Shown here piece by piece: positions 9,034 through 17,651 of a stretch of 64,000 nucleotides of DNA. The notes below the pieces were generated by a model, which was not told the origin of the DNA, did no database searches, and worked only from the letters and a program-made list of their open reading frames with translations. The position numbers and the translations under genes were made by a program. Positions within the stretch are counted from its first letter, which is position 1; each line of letters starts with the position of its first letter. Origin of the DNA: Burkholderia pyrrocinia (GTDB lineage: Bacteria; Pseudomonadota; Gammaproteobacteria; Burkholderiales; Burkholderiaceae); the NCBI RefSeq assembly GCF_003330765.1, contig NZ_CP024903.1, positions 3,224,001 to 3,288,000 on the forward strand, written 5' to 3'.

Positions 9034-9434
9034 AGACGTCCCTCCTGTCCCGCTCTCTTGCGAGAGCCCGTGATCAACAGCCTGTTTGTCGGTCGAACTG
9101 ACGTCGCCATGCGGCTCTTCGTTGGAGACTCGCCAAAAGGCTTGCGACGTGCGAATCGCGTCAAGCCGGGCGGTGACATCGCGTATCCCGGCATTTGATT
9201 TCATTCTAGAAATGACGCGCGCGTCCCTCGTCCACCCAAAGGATGATAAAAATCGCCAAACTTCGCAGGAAGGCGGGATTCGTCGTGATGCAACCCCATT
9301 TGATGCGGGTCGGACGATTGCATCCATGGCCCGTCGGGAAACGATGACCGCTGCGGGGCAGCCACGACGCCGGCCGTTGAGAGAGACAGCAGAAGCCACC
9401 CTGCGGGTGGCTGGCCGGATATCCGGGAACGCGG
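9034..9434. promoter_or_regulatory. lipA upstream region
   Basis: A 401-bp gap with no credible ORF. At 9202-9240 it carries ATTCTAG, 18 bp, TCGTCCACC and CAAAGG, matching the block at 5155-5192 with the same spacing. In the lipA direction this reads GGTGGACGA, 18 bp, CTAGAAT, with TAGAAT close to a -10 hexamer. Confidence 0.55.
9394..9412 (-). terminator. Possible terminator of the LysR gene at 9435
   Basis: Hairpin AGCCACC / GGTGGCT with a 5-base loop, 23 bp beyond the LysR stop codon. There is no clean T-run, so efficiency is doubtful. Confidence 0.4.
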
Positions 9435-10328
9435 TTACGCGAGCGTCGACGCAGACGCTTCAAGCGCCAAAGCGGTCAGGATTTCGTAGATCCGCATGTC
9501 GAGTCCGCGGGGGTATGCCGCACTGAATACGAAATCGTCCAGCGTGAGCGTCGACGCCTTCGCGACGAGTTCGCCCGTCTCGAGTTCGTGCCGGGCAACC
9601 GCGCCGGGCATCACGGCAATGCCGATCCTGTCGACCGCCATCTTCACGATCGTCGACAGCGACCAGTTCGCGAAGATTCGCGGAGAAGGCTTGTCCCGGG
9701 TTGCAATGGCGTTTCTCAGCGTGATGTAGGGATGAGTCCGCTTCGGCAGCGTGATGATCGGGAAGCGAGCGAGCACCTGCGGCGTCAACGGGCCGTCGCC
9801 GACATCGAGATCCGGGGACACGAGGAAGTCGACCGGATACCTGCACAGCGGCACTTCGACGAAATCGGGATCCACAACGGGCCCCGCCAGCAGAAACGCC
9901 ATATCGATCTCGCCTGACTTGAGCGCGTCGCGAAGCGCCGGCGTAATGTCGACCACGATGTCGATGACGATACCCGGATGCTCACGGTGCACACGCTCGA
10001 TGAACTCCGTGAGCCACATATGAACGATGGTTTCGGCGGCGCCCAGCCGAACCACGCCGGACAACGTCTGAGGACTCGCGATAGCCGAAATCAGTTCGGA
10101 CTCGAGCGCCAGAAACCGCTCCGCATAATCCAGCAGCGTTCGGCCGCGGGGTGTCAACCGGATGGTTCGCGCCGCTCGCTCGAACAACAGCACGCCCAGA
10201 TCGTCCTCGAGCCCGGAAATCCGGTGCGACACGGCCGATTGCGTCGTGTGCATCTTGGTCGCCGCCTTATGAAAGCTGTTGAGGGTGGCGACCCAGTAGA
10301 AGGTTTCCAGGCTTTTCAGATTGATCAT
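9435..10328 (-). CDS. LysR family transcriptional regulator (paralogue of the 5386 gene)
   Basis: A 297-residue LysR protein with N-terminal helix-turn-helix [37 protein letters not shown] and an effector-binding domain from about residue 90 ([15 protein letters not shown]). It is the same length as the LysR at 5386 and similar throughout, so the two probably arose by duplication and may recognise similar sites. It lies 81 bp downstream of an MFS gene on the same strand, so it may be the distal gene of the dehydratase-DUF4392-ridA-MFS operon. Confidence 0.9.
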   Translation of the reverse strand: MINLKSLETFYWVATLNSFHKAATKMHTTQSAVSHRISGLEDDLGVLLFERAARTIRLTPRGRTLLDYAERFLALESELISAIASPQTLSGVVRLGAAETIVHMWLTEFIERVHREHPGIVIDIVVDITPALRDALKSGEIDMAFLLAGPVVDPDFVEVPLCRYPVDFLVSPDLDVGDGPLTPQVLARFPIITLPKRTHPYITLRNAIATRDKPSPRIFANWSLSTIVKMAVDRIGIAVMPGAVARHELETGELVAKASTLTLDDFVFSAAYPRGLDMRIYEILTALALEASASTLA

Positions 10329-10409
10329 CTGCTCTGTTCACGTCGAACATGAAGAAAATTGCCCCGCCCGCAATCGTTCAGACGCAACGGGTGTCGACGC
10401 GCATCGATC

Positions 10410-11726
10410 TCAACGATTGACGAGCTTCTTCGGAAGGCCCAGAGTCAGCACCACGCCGATTGCGGCCATCGTCGAAATAAAGAAAACGCCGTAATCGGTG
10501 CTGCCGGTCATGTCCTTGACGACGCCCACGACATAGGGACTCACGAACCCGCCCAACCCGCCGACGCAGTTGATGAACGCGACACCTGCGGCCATGCCTA
10601 TCCCCGTCAGGAACAATCCGGGAATCGAGAACAGCATCGACGTCGTACTGTACGCGCCCACGGCCGCGACACACAACGCTGCCAAGGCGATCGCCGGCGC
10701 ACCGCGTGCGAACACGCTCGTGACGAGCCCCGCAATCACGCACAAAAACGGCACGACGAGATGCCAGCGGCGTTCGCGAAGTTTATCGGAGCTGCGACCG
10801 ATCAGATACATCCCGACGAACGCCGCGCTGAACGGTACCGACGTATAGAACCCGATGCGCAAGACGTCGCCTGGCGCGAGCTGCGCAATCAGCGTAGGCA
10901 ACCAGAACGAAACGCCGTACGAGCAGATCGCCGAGCAGAAGCAGATGAGCGTCATGTGCCAGACCTTGCGGTCCGTCACCGTCTGCCGCAGGCTCATCCC
11001 GGCGCCCTGTCCGTCTATCGCCCGACGATCCGCCTCCAGCTCGCGCTCGATGAATCGTCTGTCCCGATCCGGCAACCAACGAGCCGACCCCGGACCATCG
11101 TCGAGGAATACGAGCGTCAGCAGCCCGAGCGCAAACGACGGTATCGCTTCGATGACAAAAAGCCATTGCCATCCCGCCAGACCATGCGCGCCCTCGAGCG
11201 CCGACATGATCGCACCCGATACCGGCGCACCGATCATGCCGGACAAAGGCACCGCACCGACGAAGAGCGCCACCATCTTCGCGCGGCGCGCGGACGGAAA
11301 CCAATACGTCAGATACAGAATGATGCCGGGGTAAAAGCCGGCCTCGGCCACGCCGAGCAGAAAGCGAAGCATGTAAAACCGAGCCGGCGTCGAAACGAAC
11401 GCAAAGGCCGCCGAGATCAGCGCCCAAAGAATCATGATTCGCGAGATGGTCCGTTTCGCACCGATCTTCGCCATCAGCACGTTGCTCGGTACCTCGAACA
11501 GAAAATAGCCGATGAAGAACAGACCGGCTCCCAGTCCGTACGCTGCGTCCGTCAACCCGAGATCCGACAGCATCCGCAGCTTTGCGAAGCCGATGTTGAT
11601 GCGATCGAGATATGCGGTGACGTAGCACAGCATCAGAAAAGGCATGACCCGGAATGCGACCATCCGGTACGTACCTTCGGAATATTCGCCGTCACGGACC
11701 GGACCGGCAGTTGAATCGTATTGCAT
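10410..11726 (-). CDS. MFS transporter, anion:cation symporter (tartrate/phthalate-type) family
   Basis: A 438-residue major facilitator with about 12 membrane segments. After segment 1 it has the ACS-family block YLDRINIGFAKLRM, then LFFIGYFLFEVPSNVLMAKIGAKRTISRIM, typical of transporters for organic acids such as tartrate, phthalate or glucarate. The start chosen has AGAGGTGAGC in front and gives the normal N-terminus; the frame runs open for another 110 codons upstream but those residues are arginine-rich and unlike the family. It follows ridA after 71 bp. It probably imports or exports an organic acid linked to the island's pathway. Confidence 0.88.
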   Translation of the reverse strand: MQYDSTAGPVRDGEYSEGTYRMVAFRVMPFLMLCYVTAYLDRINIGFAKLRMLSDLGLTDAAYGLGAGLFFIGYFLFEVPSNVLMAKIGAKRTISRIMILWALISAAFAFVSTPARFYMLRFLLGVAEAGFYPGIILYLTYWFPSARRAKMVALFVGAVPLSGMIGAPVSGAIMSALEGAHGLAGWQWLFVIEAIPSFALGLLTLVFLDDGPGSARWLPDRDRRFIERELEADRRAIDGQGAGMSLRQTVTDRKVWHMTLICFCSAICSYGVSFWLPTLIAQLAPGDVLRIGFYTSVPFSAAFVGMYLIGRSSDKLRERRWHLVVPFLCVIAGLVTSVFARGAPAIALAALCVAAVGAYSTTSMLFSIPGLFLTGIGMAAGVAFINCVGGLGGFVSPYVVGVVKDMTGSTDYGVFFISTMAAIGVVLTLGLPKKLVNR

Positions 11727-11797
11727 GCTCACCTCTGTCCCTTCAGTTTCGTACCGTGGTGATCCCCTTGCGCCCGGACATCTGCATAGGCAGGGCG

Positions 11798-12271
11798 TCA
11801 AGCGACTTCTACGGTCGCCTCCACTTCCACAGCCATGCCGGACGGCAAGGAGTTGGCGCCGGTCGCGATACGTGCGTGCCGCCCCGCTTCGCCGAGAACG
11901 GCGAAGAACAGATCGGAAGCACCGTTGAGCACCGTCGCGTGTTCGGTAAAGCCGGCGTCGCATTGCACGACGCCGGCTACGCGAACGATGCGAACGACGC
12001 GCGAAAAATCGCCATCGAGCATTCGCCCGATGTGGCTCAGGATGTTGAGCGCACACAGCTGAGCTGCGCGCTGCCCGTCCTCCACGCCGAGGTCGGTGCC
12101 AACCTTTCCGGCATACAGCAGCTCGCCGCCTCGGCGCGGTCCTTGACCCGCTATCTGCAGGTAATTTCCCGACTTCACCGCCGGCAGATAGCTGCCGCGT
12201 GGCACGCTCGCCGGCGGCAGTTCGAGGCCCAGTTCGGCGAGGCGTGCATCGATCGTCGTTTTTTCCGTCAT
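11798..12271 (-). CDS. RidA family enamine/imine deaminase
   Basis: A 157-residue protein of the YjgF/YER057c/UK114 (RidA) superfamily, in the longer subgroup. Motifs include AVKSGNYLQIAGQGP, LDGDFSRVVRIVRVAGVVQC and the C-terminal SLPSGMAVEVEATVEV. The family hydrolyses reactive 2-enamine/imine intermediates released by PLP dehydratases. Its ATG overlaps the stop of the DUF4392 gene (ATGA), implying translational coupling. The serine/threonine-dehydratase-like gene two positions upstream is a natural source of such an intermediate. The usual catalytic arginine is not confidently placed by eye. Confidence 0.85.
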   Translation of the reverse strand: MTEKTTIDARLAELGLELPPASVPRGSYLPAVKSGNYLQIAGQGPRRGGELLYAGKVGTDLGVEDGQRAAQLCALNILSHIGRMLDGDFSRVVRIVRVAGVVQCDAGFTEHATVLNGASDLFFAVLGEAGRHARIATGANSLPSGMAVEVEATVEVA

Positions 12272-13335
12272 TTCAACTGCCTCCAGTCGCCACGTTCGCC
12301 CTGCCAGTTGATCGAATCGCCCAGCGTGCGTCGAACGCTCGCGCGCAGCGTACGAAGGAGCCCCTCCCATTCGAGCGCGCTGATACCGTCCACGGCGGGC
12401 TCGGGCGCCATGAACATGCCGTCCACGCCGCCCGAGTTGACGCAGCATTCGATGCAGCGGATCTCGAGCTCCGGGTCATGAAACACGATCGGGTTCTCCA
12501 GCAGCGCCGAAAGCGCTGCGATGATGCCCGTCGCCCCCCAGTTCGACACATTCGCGACGACGAGGTGATCGGCCGCATTGACCGCGGCCACTCCGCCCCG
12601 TCCCGCAACGCCGGTCGACGCAGCCTTCGGCGAGAACGCGGGCAGATCTTCTGCAATCACCCCCATCCCCAGCTCGTTGCCGCCGTCGCCCACGCCGACG
12701 TGCAGAATGCGTCGCTCCTTTCCCTGATAAAACAGGTAGTCGAGATCGGCGACAAGCCCGTCGAGCGGACGGCCGCCCAGGCCGTGGTATAGCCCCAGCG
12801 CATTGCAGCCGGGACGCTCGATTGAAATCATCACGCTGGGCCGGGTACGCTCGAGCAAGTCGTCCGACACACGATGACTGCCTTCCTTGTCCTTGGGAAC
12901 GGTTCGGATATAGACGGGCCGCAGATACTCGATCCCTTTCACCACGCCATCGTCCGGAAACGGCATCGGAGCCAGTCCTGCGCCGCGGCAGGTCTGGATC
13001 ATCATGTCCTCCCAGTCTTCGTCTATCACGATGACAGTCGGCACGCCCAGGCCCAGGAAGAATGCGCGCGCCATCAGCGCAGCACCCACCGGCCCGTCGG
13101 TCTCGGGTGCACCGCCACCCTCAGGGAATCCCGTAGCGATAAGCACCGGGCCACCGTGGCGCCGCACCGCCTCGACGATGCGTTCGGCCGCGCCCATGCA
13201 TGCGAAGCCGGGCTGCCGCTTCTGCAGCGCAGCGTAAATGTTGGCGATGAGCCCGACGCCCGTATAGTCGAGCGTCATGAATTCATCGATCGTGCGTGCG
13301 ACGCGTTGATACTGTTTGCTGTCCCGTTGCAGCAT
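12268..13335 (-). CDS. DUF4392 / D-glutamate cyclase C-terminal-type protein
   Basis: A 355-residue protein recognised as DUF4392 (D-glutamate cyclase C-terminal family) from the blocks GAPETDGPVGAALMARA, SIERPGCNALGLYHGLGGR, the GVGDGGNELGMG loop and ANVSNWGATGIIAALSALL. In animals this domain is fused behind DUF1445 in D-glutamate cyclase, which makes 5-oxo-D-proline from D-glutamate. Here the DUF1445 partner is a separate gene at the left edge of the window. The start has AGGAGG eight bases upstream. It lies 50 bp after the dehydratase and overlaps ridA. Which activity the isolated domain has is unknown. Confidence 0.8.
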   Translation of the reverse strand: MLQRDSKQYQRVARTIDEFMTLDYTGVGLIANIYAALQKRQPGFACMGAAERIVEAVRRHGGPVLIATGFPEGGGAPETDGPVGAALMARAFFLGLGVPTVIVIDEDWEDMMIQTCRGAGLAPMPFPDDGVVKGIEYLRPVYIRTVPKDKEGSHRVSDDLLERTRPSVMISIERPGCNALGLYHGLGGRPLDGLVADLDYLFYQGKERRILHVGVGDGGNELGMGVIAEDLPAFSPKAASTGVAGRGGVAAVNAADHLVVANVSNWGATGIIAALSALLENPIVFHDPELEIRCIECCVNSGGVDGMFMAPEPAVDGISALEWEGLLRTLRASVRRTLGDSINWQGERGDWRQLK

Positions 13336-13385
13336 GGCAATTGCCTCCTGGCAAAAAGCGCTCTTTGTTGATGAATGCCGGATGG

Positions 13386-14372
13386 TCAGGCCAACGCACT
13401 GACGAAGACGTCGTGGTCCACGTTGCCGCCGCTCAGCACCAGTACGGCCGTCTTTCCGCCTACGTCGAGCTTCCCTGCCAGTACCGCCGCGAGCGGCACT
13501 GCGCCACCAGGTTCCACGACGAGCTTCAGCGTCTCGAACGCCACGCGCATCGCTCGACGCACCTCGTCATCGTCGACCACGAGACTCCCGGCTAGCAGCC
13601 TCTTGTTGATCGGGAACGTCAACTTGCCCGGAGACGCGACCTGCAACGAATCGCAGATCGATCTGGCTCCCGTGGCATTGGCCACCGGCTCCCCCTTCGC
13701 AATCGACCGCGCGTGGTCGTCGAAGCCCTTCGGCTCGACCGCGTAGATTCGTGCTTGCCGGCAGTACGCGTTGATCGCCGTCGCGACACCGGCGACCAGA
13801 CCACCGCCGCTGGCTGCCGCGAGAACCACATCCGGCACCACGGACATGGCTTGCGTTTGCTGGACGATCTCAAGACCGACGGTGCCCTGCCCGGCCATCA
13901 CCTGGCGATCGTCGTAGGGCGGAACGGTCACCGCGCCGGTGCGCTCCGCAATATCACGGCCGATTGCCTCGCGGTCGTCCGTTTGCCGGTCGTAAAGACG
14001 CACGGTTGCACCGTAAGCGCGCGCCCCTTCGATTTTTGCCTTGGGTGCATCCGCCGGCATGATGATGGTCGCGGGCATGCCGAGCCGTGCGCAAACCGCC
14101 GAGATCGCCAATGCGTGATTTCCGGACGAGAAGGCAACGACGCCACGCGGCCGCAGTGCGACGGGAATTTGCAGCACGCGATTGCACGCGCCCCGAAACT
14201 TGAAGGAGCCCGTCTTCTGGAGGCTCTCGGCCTTGACGAGCACACGGGCGCCGGCCGCGCGGTTAAGTGCTTCGCTCTCGAGCAGAGGCGTTCGCACGAC
14301 GAACGGCAGGATGCGCACATAGGCGGCTTCGATGTCGGCGACCGAGAAGTCGCCGGAGGAGAGATCGGTCAT
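13386..14372 (-). CDS. PLP-dependent serine/threonine (or hydroxyaspartate) dehydratase
   Basis: A 328-residue fold-type II PLP enzyme. The Schiff-base lysine lies in SFKFRGACN near residue 57, the carboxylate-binding loop is SSGNHA, the phosphate-binding loop is SGGGLVAG and the C-terminal motif is LSGGNVD. It lacks a C-terminal ACT regulatory domain, so it is a catabolic rather than an isoleucine-biosynthetic form. Threonine dehydratase, serine racemase/dehydratase and threo-3-hydroxyaspartate ammonia-lyase all share this layout, so the substrate is open. It is first in the operon dehydratase-DUF4392-ridA-MFS and has a copy of the regulon element 83 bp upstream. Confidence 0.88.
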   Translation of the reverse strand: MTDLSSGDFSVADIEAAYVRILPFVVRTPLLESEALNRAAGARVLVKAESLQKTGSFKFRGACNRVLQIPVALRPRGVVAFSSGNHALAISAVCARLGMPATIIMPADAPKAKIEGARAYGATVRLYDRQTDDREAIGRDIAERTGAVTVPPYDDRQVMAGQGTVGLEIVQQTQAMSVVPDVVLAAASGGGLVAGVATAINAYCRQARIYAVEPKGFDDHARSIAKGEPVANATGARSICDSLQVASPGKLTFPINKRLLAGSLVVDDDEVRRAMRVAFETLKLVVEPGGAVPLAAVLAGKLDVGGKTAVLVLSGGNVDHDVFVSALA

Positions 14373-14428
14373 GGCATTCGCTCACGGTGAAAGACGTCCG
14401 TGCATTACATCAACCTCGATCGATTCAA

Positions 14429-14471
14429 TCCAATGAAGAACAAAAATGGTTATTGATCGAAATTCGTAATC
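14429..14471 (-). promoter_or_regulatory. Shared regulon element, copy D (upstream of the dehydratase)
   Basis: TCCAAT at 14429-14434, 32 bp, then TAATC closing a 17-bp dyad GATCG-N7-TAATC (14455-14471). This is the same geometry as the three other copies, but the outer ATCGTCCACC block is not conserved. Confidence 0.6.
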
Positions 14472-14492
14472 AGTCGTCGGCAGCGCGCGCCG

Positions 14493-15662
14493 TCACGGCT
14501 CGATCTTCCTGCCGCCGAACGCAGCGAGCAGAAGCAGCACGGCGAGCAACGCGAATGCGAGATGCAGGCCGATGGCATGTGCAAAGAAGCCGACGATTGC
14601 CGGCCCGACGAGATTGCCGCCGTAGCCCAATGTGGTGATCGACGAAATCGCGGCCGACGGATCCATTGCCTTTTGCCGCCCGGCAGCGGCGAACAAAATC
14701 GGTACGATGTTCGCGCACCCGATGCCGCAGACGGCGAAGCCGACGATCGCGCCGGTGCCCGACGGCGCGGCGATTGCGATGCACATCCCGATCGCGCCAA
14801 GGATCCCGCCCGATACGATCACCGCACGCGGACCGAACCGCGTAATCAACATATCGCCGAACAGGCGCCCCGCCGCCATCGTCATCGCGAACGCGGTATA
14901 GCCGAACCCCGCGCGATCCTGCGCATAAGACTTCACGGACGTCAGGAACAGTGCGCTCCAGTCGAGCATCGCGCCTTCGACGAGAAAGCATCCGATCGCC
15001 ATGGCGCCCATCAAGACCACGATCCCCTGCGGCAGGATCAGTGCCGAAGCCGTACGCTCGCCCGCACCAGCCGACTCCAGATATCGCGCGTAGCGAAACA
15101 TCAGCGCGGCGATGACGGCAACCATGGCACCCGCTACGCCAAGCGGATTCGCGCCGGCCGACAGCAGCGAGCCACCAACCAACGATCCCGCGATTCCGCC
15201 GACGCTGAACAGGCCGTGGAAACCGGACATCAGCTGCTCACCGCTTTGCCTCTCGATGAGCGTGGCCTGGATATTCATCGCTACGTCGACGAATCCCAGA
15301 CCGGCGCCGAAGATCAACAGCGTGACAGCCATCGCCGGCATGCCGGACAGCGTCGCAAGGAGCGGAAGCGACACGCAGATCATCGCGGCACCCGCTCCGA
15401 TGACATTGCGACAGCCGAATCGCTCGACTGCGCGCTGACAGAGCGGCATGCACCCAACGGCACCGATTCCGAGAAAGAGCAGCAGGAAGCCGAATTTAGC
15501 TTCGTCGACGTCAAGCCGGGCTTTCGCGTAAGGCACCAGAGGCGCCCACGTCGCGACGCTGATTCCGGCGAGGAAAAATGATGCGCGCGTCGCGGCCCGT
15601 TTGTTGTTTTCGCTTGCAGTCTCGACGACCATGGTCTGGGGTGCGTCCGACAAATCGGACAT
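14493..15662 (-). CDS. MFS transporter
   Basis: A 389-residue major facilitator with about 12 hydrophobic segments, similar to YbjJ/fucose-permease-like members: GISVATWAPLVPYAKARLDVDE in segment 1, FVDVAMNIQATLIER in segment 4, and SGFHGLFSVGGIAGSL. The start is uncertain. ATG 15662 (MSDLSDAP) gives a normal cytoplasmic N-terminus; ATG 15632 is an alternative and neither has a strong ribosome-binding site. The frame extends upstream through the terminator at 15759-15788 and those residues are discounted. It may export an intermediate or import a substrate. Confidence 0.82.
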   Translation of the reverse strand: MSDLSDAPQTMVVETASENNKRAATRASFFLAGISVATWAPLVPYAKARLDVDEAKFGFLLLFLGIGAVGCMPLCQRAVERFGCRNVIGAGAAMICVSLPLLATLSGMPAMAVTLLIFGAGLGFVDVAMNIQATLIERQSGEQLMSGFHGLFSVGGIAGSLVGGSLLSAGANPLGVAGAMVAVIAALMFRYARYLESAGAGERTASALILPQGIVVLMGAMAIGCFLVEGAMLDWSALFLTSVKSYAQDRAGFGYTAFAMTMAAGRLFGDMLITRFGPRAVIVSGGILGAIGMCIAIAAPSGTGAIVGFAVCGIGCANIVPILFAAAGRQKAMDPSAAISSITTLGYGGNLVGPAIVGFFAHAIGLHLAFALLAVLLLLAAFGGRKIEP

Positions 15663-15758
15663 CTTCTGGATGAACGGATGATGAGGAGCCGGTCGCGACG
15701 TTTCCGCATCGACCGGCACAGGTAGCCGGATGCTTGGGGAACGACGAACCGGAGAAAC

Positions 15759-15788
15759 AAAAAAAGATCCCGAAAATTGCTCGGGATC
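15759..15788 (-). terminator. Rho-independent terminator of APC permease 2
   Basis: An 8-bp stem GATCCCGA / TCGGGATC with a 7-base loop. On the minus strand it is followed by seven Ts. It lies 57 bp after the permease stop codon and separates it from the MFS gene. Confidence 0.88.
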
Positions 15789-15844
15789 CAAGGAGAAACG
15801 ACCCAGGTTGAGGCGGAACACCACCGCCCCTGTCGTTCAACGAT

Positions 15845-17302
15845 TCAGTCCTTATGGCTGCGGCCAAGTCTTTCGAAGATCTCCGGGCGCAGGTACTTGA
15901 AGTATTGAGCCAGTGCGATGCCGACGAGCAGCACGCTAATCAGGCAGTAGAACATCCACACGTACTGCCCCGGATCGCCACCGGCCAGAACATCGAAGTG
16001 CAGGGCGATCAGCACGACCAGTGCGATAAAGAACACCGAGGAAATCGCGGGCGCAACCGCCGACTTGAAAAAGCTGACGCCCTGGTGCCTGCCGCTTCGG
16101 CTGTACCACACCAACGACGAGATGCTGACGATGGCCATCAGAACGACGATCCCCGACGTACCTACTCCGGAAAGTTGCCCGTAGAGCAGATCCGGCTTGG
16201 CGCCCAGCACGATGAAGGGAATCAGCACGCAGAGCACCATCACGGACACCGTGATCGATGCAAGATAGGGAGACTCGTGCCTCGGGTGAACCTTGCCGAG
16301 GAATCGCGGCAGCGCGCCGTCGGTGCCGAGGTTGTGCATATAGCGCGCCAGGACGTTCTGCGTCGACAGCGCCGATGCGAATGCCGACGTCAGTACCAGC
16401 AGCGAGATCACGACATGGAGACGACCGCTGACGAATTTCGAGAATGCATCGGGAAACATTGCAGCAGGTGTCTTGGTAGCGATGTCCTGGACATGCGACC
16501 CATAGGCCATGATCAGCGCGTACGCGCAAATCGTGTAGACGACGCCGATGAAGATGACCGCACCATAAGTGGCTACCGGAATCGTCCGGTCGGGCATCCG
16601 GACTTCGTCCCGGAACAGCGCGGTCGCCTCGAATCCCATGAAGAAGCCGACGATGAACAGCACCGAAAACGGCACACTCGCGCTCTTCGACAGCTGGCTT
16701 GGCGCAAACGGTGCAGTTGCCGAGATATCCGCCGCCCCGCCCTTCACCAGCACGAAGAACGAAAAGACGAGACACACCGCGATCTCGAGCAGCATGATCC
16801 ACGTCAGGACTTTTGCTGACAACTCGACATGCAGATAGCTGAGGATCCCGCAGGCCAGCCAGCATGCGATCGTGGGGATATACCACGGAAGCACGGCACC
16901 TGTCGTTTCATGAAGGAGGTCGGAACAGGACACGCCGAAGAACGACGTCACACCGGCGAGCAGCAGAAAGTACGATACCGCCGCGAGGATGCCCGAGCCG
17001 AGGCCGGTCGACTTTCCGATACCAAAACTCACGAACGCATAGAAATCGCCCGGGCGCTTGACGATATTGTTGAGCGTCACGTAACCGACGGAAAAGAACA
17101 GAAGAGCGATCGTCACAACGACGAACAGGACCGGGCTGCTGACGCCTCCGAACATCAACGCGAACGGGATGTAACCGGATACCGTTGTTAAAGGTGCCGA
17201 GAATGCAAGCACCATCAGTGCCAGGCCGATCGGGCCCATGTTTCCCGACAACTTTTTGGGAGCAGATTCACTTATGTGAATCTCTTGCATGTTCATCTCC
17301 AT
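15845..17302 (-). CDS. APC family amino-acid permease 2
   Basis: A 485-residue paralogue of the permease at 6347-7810, colinear from N- to C-terminus, with shared blocks SAPLTTVSGYIPFALMFGG, VKRPGDFYAF, GFEATALFRDEV and QNVLARYMHNLGTDGALPR. About 12 membrane segments. The start MEMN is preceded by GGAGGTGGGACGGAG, mirroring the paralogue; the frame is open 33 codons further up but those residues have no counterpart in permease 1. It carries its own regulon element 275 bp upstream and its own terminator, so it is transcribed alone. Two permeases under one signal suggest two related substrates or different affinities. Confidence 0.88.
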   Translation of the reverse strand: MEMNMQEIHISESAPKKLSGNMGPIGLALMVLAFSAPLTTVSGYIPFALMFGGVSSPVLFVVVTIALLFFSVGYVTLNNIVKRPGDFYAFVSFGIGKSTGLGSGILAAVSYFLLLAGVTSFFGVSCSDLLHETTGAVLPWYIPTIACWLACGILSYLHVELSAKVLTWIMLLEIAVCLVFSFFVLVKGGAADISATAPFAPSQLSKSASVPFSVLFIVGFFMGFEATALFRDEVRMPDRTIPVATYGAVIFIGVVYTICAYALIMAYGSHVQDIATKTPAAMFPDAFSKFVSGRLHVVISLLVLTSAFASALSTQNVLARYMHNLGTDGALPRFLGKVHPRHESPYLASITVSVMVLCVLIPFIVLGAKPDLLYGQLSGVGTSGIVVLMAIVSISSLVWYSRSGRHQGVSFFKSAVAPAISSVFFIALVVLIALHFDVLAGGDPGQYVWMFYCLISVLLVGIALAQYFKYLRPEIFERLGRSHKD

Positions 17303-17576
17303 CTCCGTCCCACCTCCGTCGTTATGTGAATCTTCGTCGCGCGAAAACACCTGAAAATTTTCGTTCGCTCGTGCAAGCACGCTTGCCTGTCGACTCGTCA
17401 CGCATGCAATGTCTTGCGGGATTCGTTGCAGGGATCGCGCGGCACGTCAGAGATGACGCGCGGTAAGATCCATCGAAGATGGCAATGCAGCGGCGACTGG
17501 TATTTGTCGGTTTATTTCGCTACATTTGTCTCACGATTTCGCTTCAAGAAGCCTTTTATGCACGGCAAGTGAAACG

Positions 17577-17651
17577 ATCGTCCACCTCCAAATTGAAGAG
17601 GTCCAATTGCGATTCGCGATTTAGGCTGATCGTGAATACTTATCAGGGACA
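17577..17651 (-). promoter_or_regulatory. Shared regulon element, copy C (upstream of permease 2)
   Basis: TCCAAT at 17602-17607, 32 bp, then TTATC at 17640-17644, closing the dyad GATCG-N7-TTATC (17628-17644). It starts with ATCGTCCACC, as in copy B, followed in both by a CCAAATTGA block. Confidence 0.72.

Noticed and set aside
12268..13335. Diaminopropionate ammonia-lyase
   Set aside because: Considered because of the dehydratase neighbour, but there is no PLP lysine motif; the GVGDGGNELGMG and SIERPG blocks fit DUF4392.
6347..17302. Composite transposon bounded by the two similar permease genes
   Set aside because: Similarity is confined to coding regions and promoters; there are no transposase genes or terminal inverted repeats.
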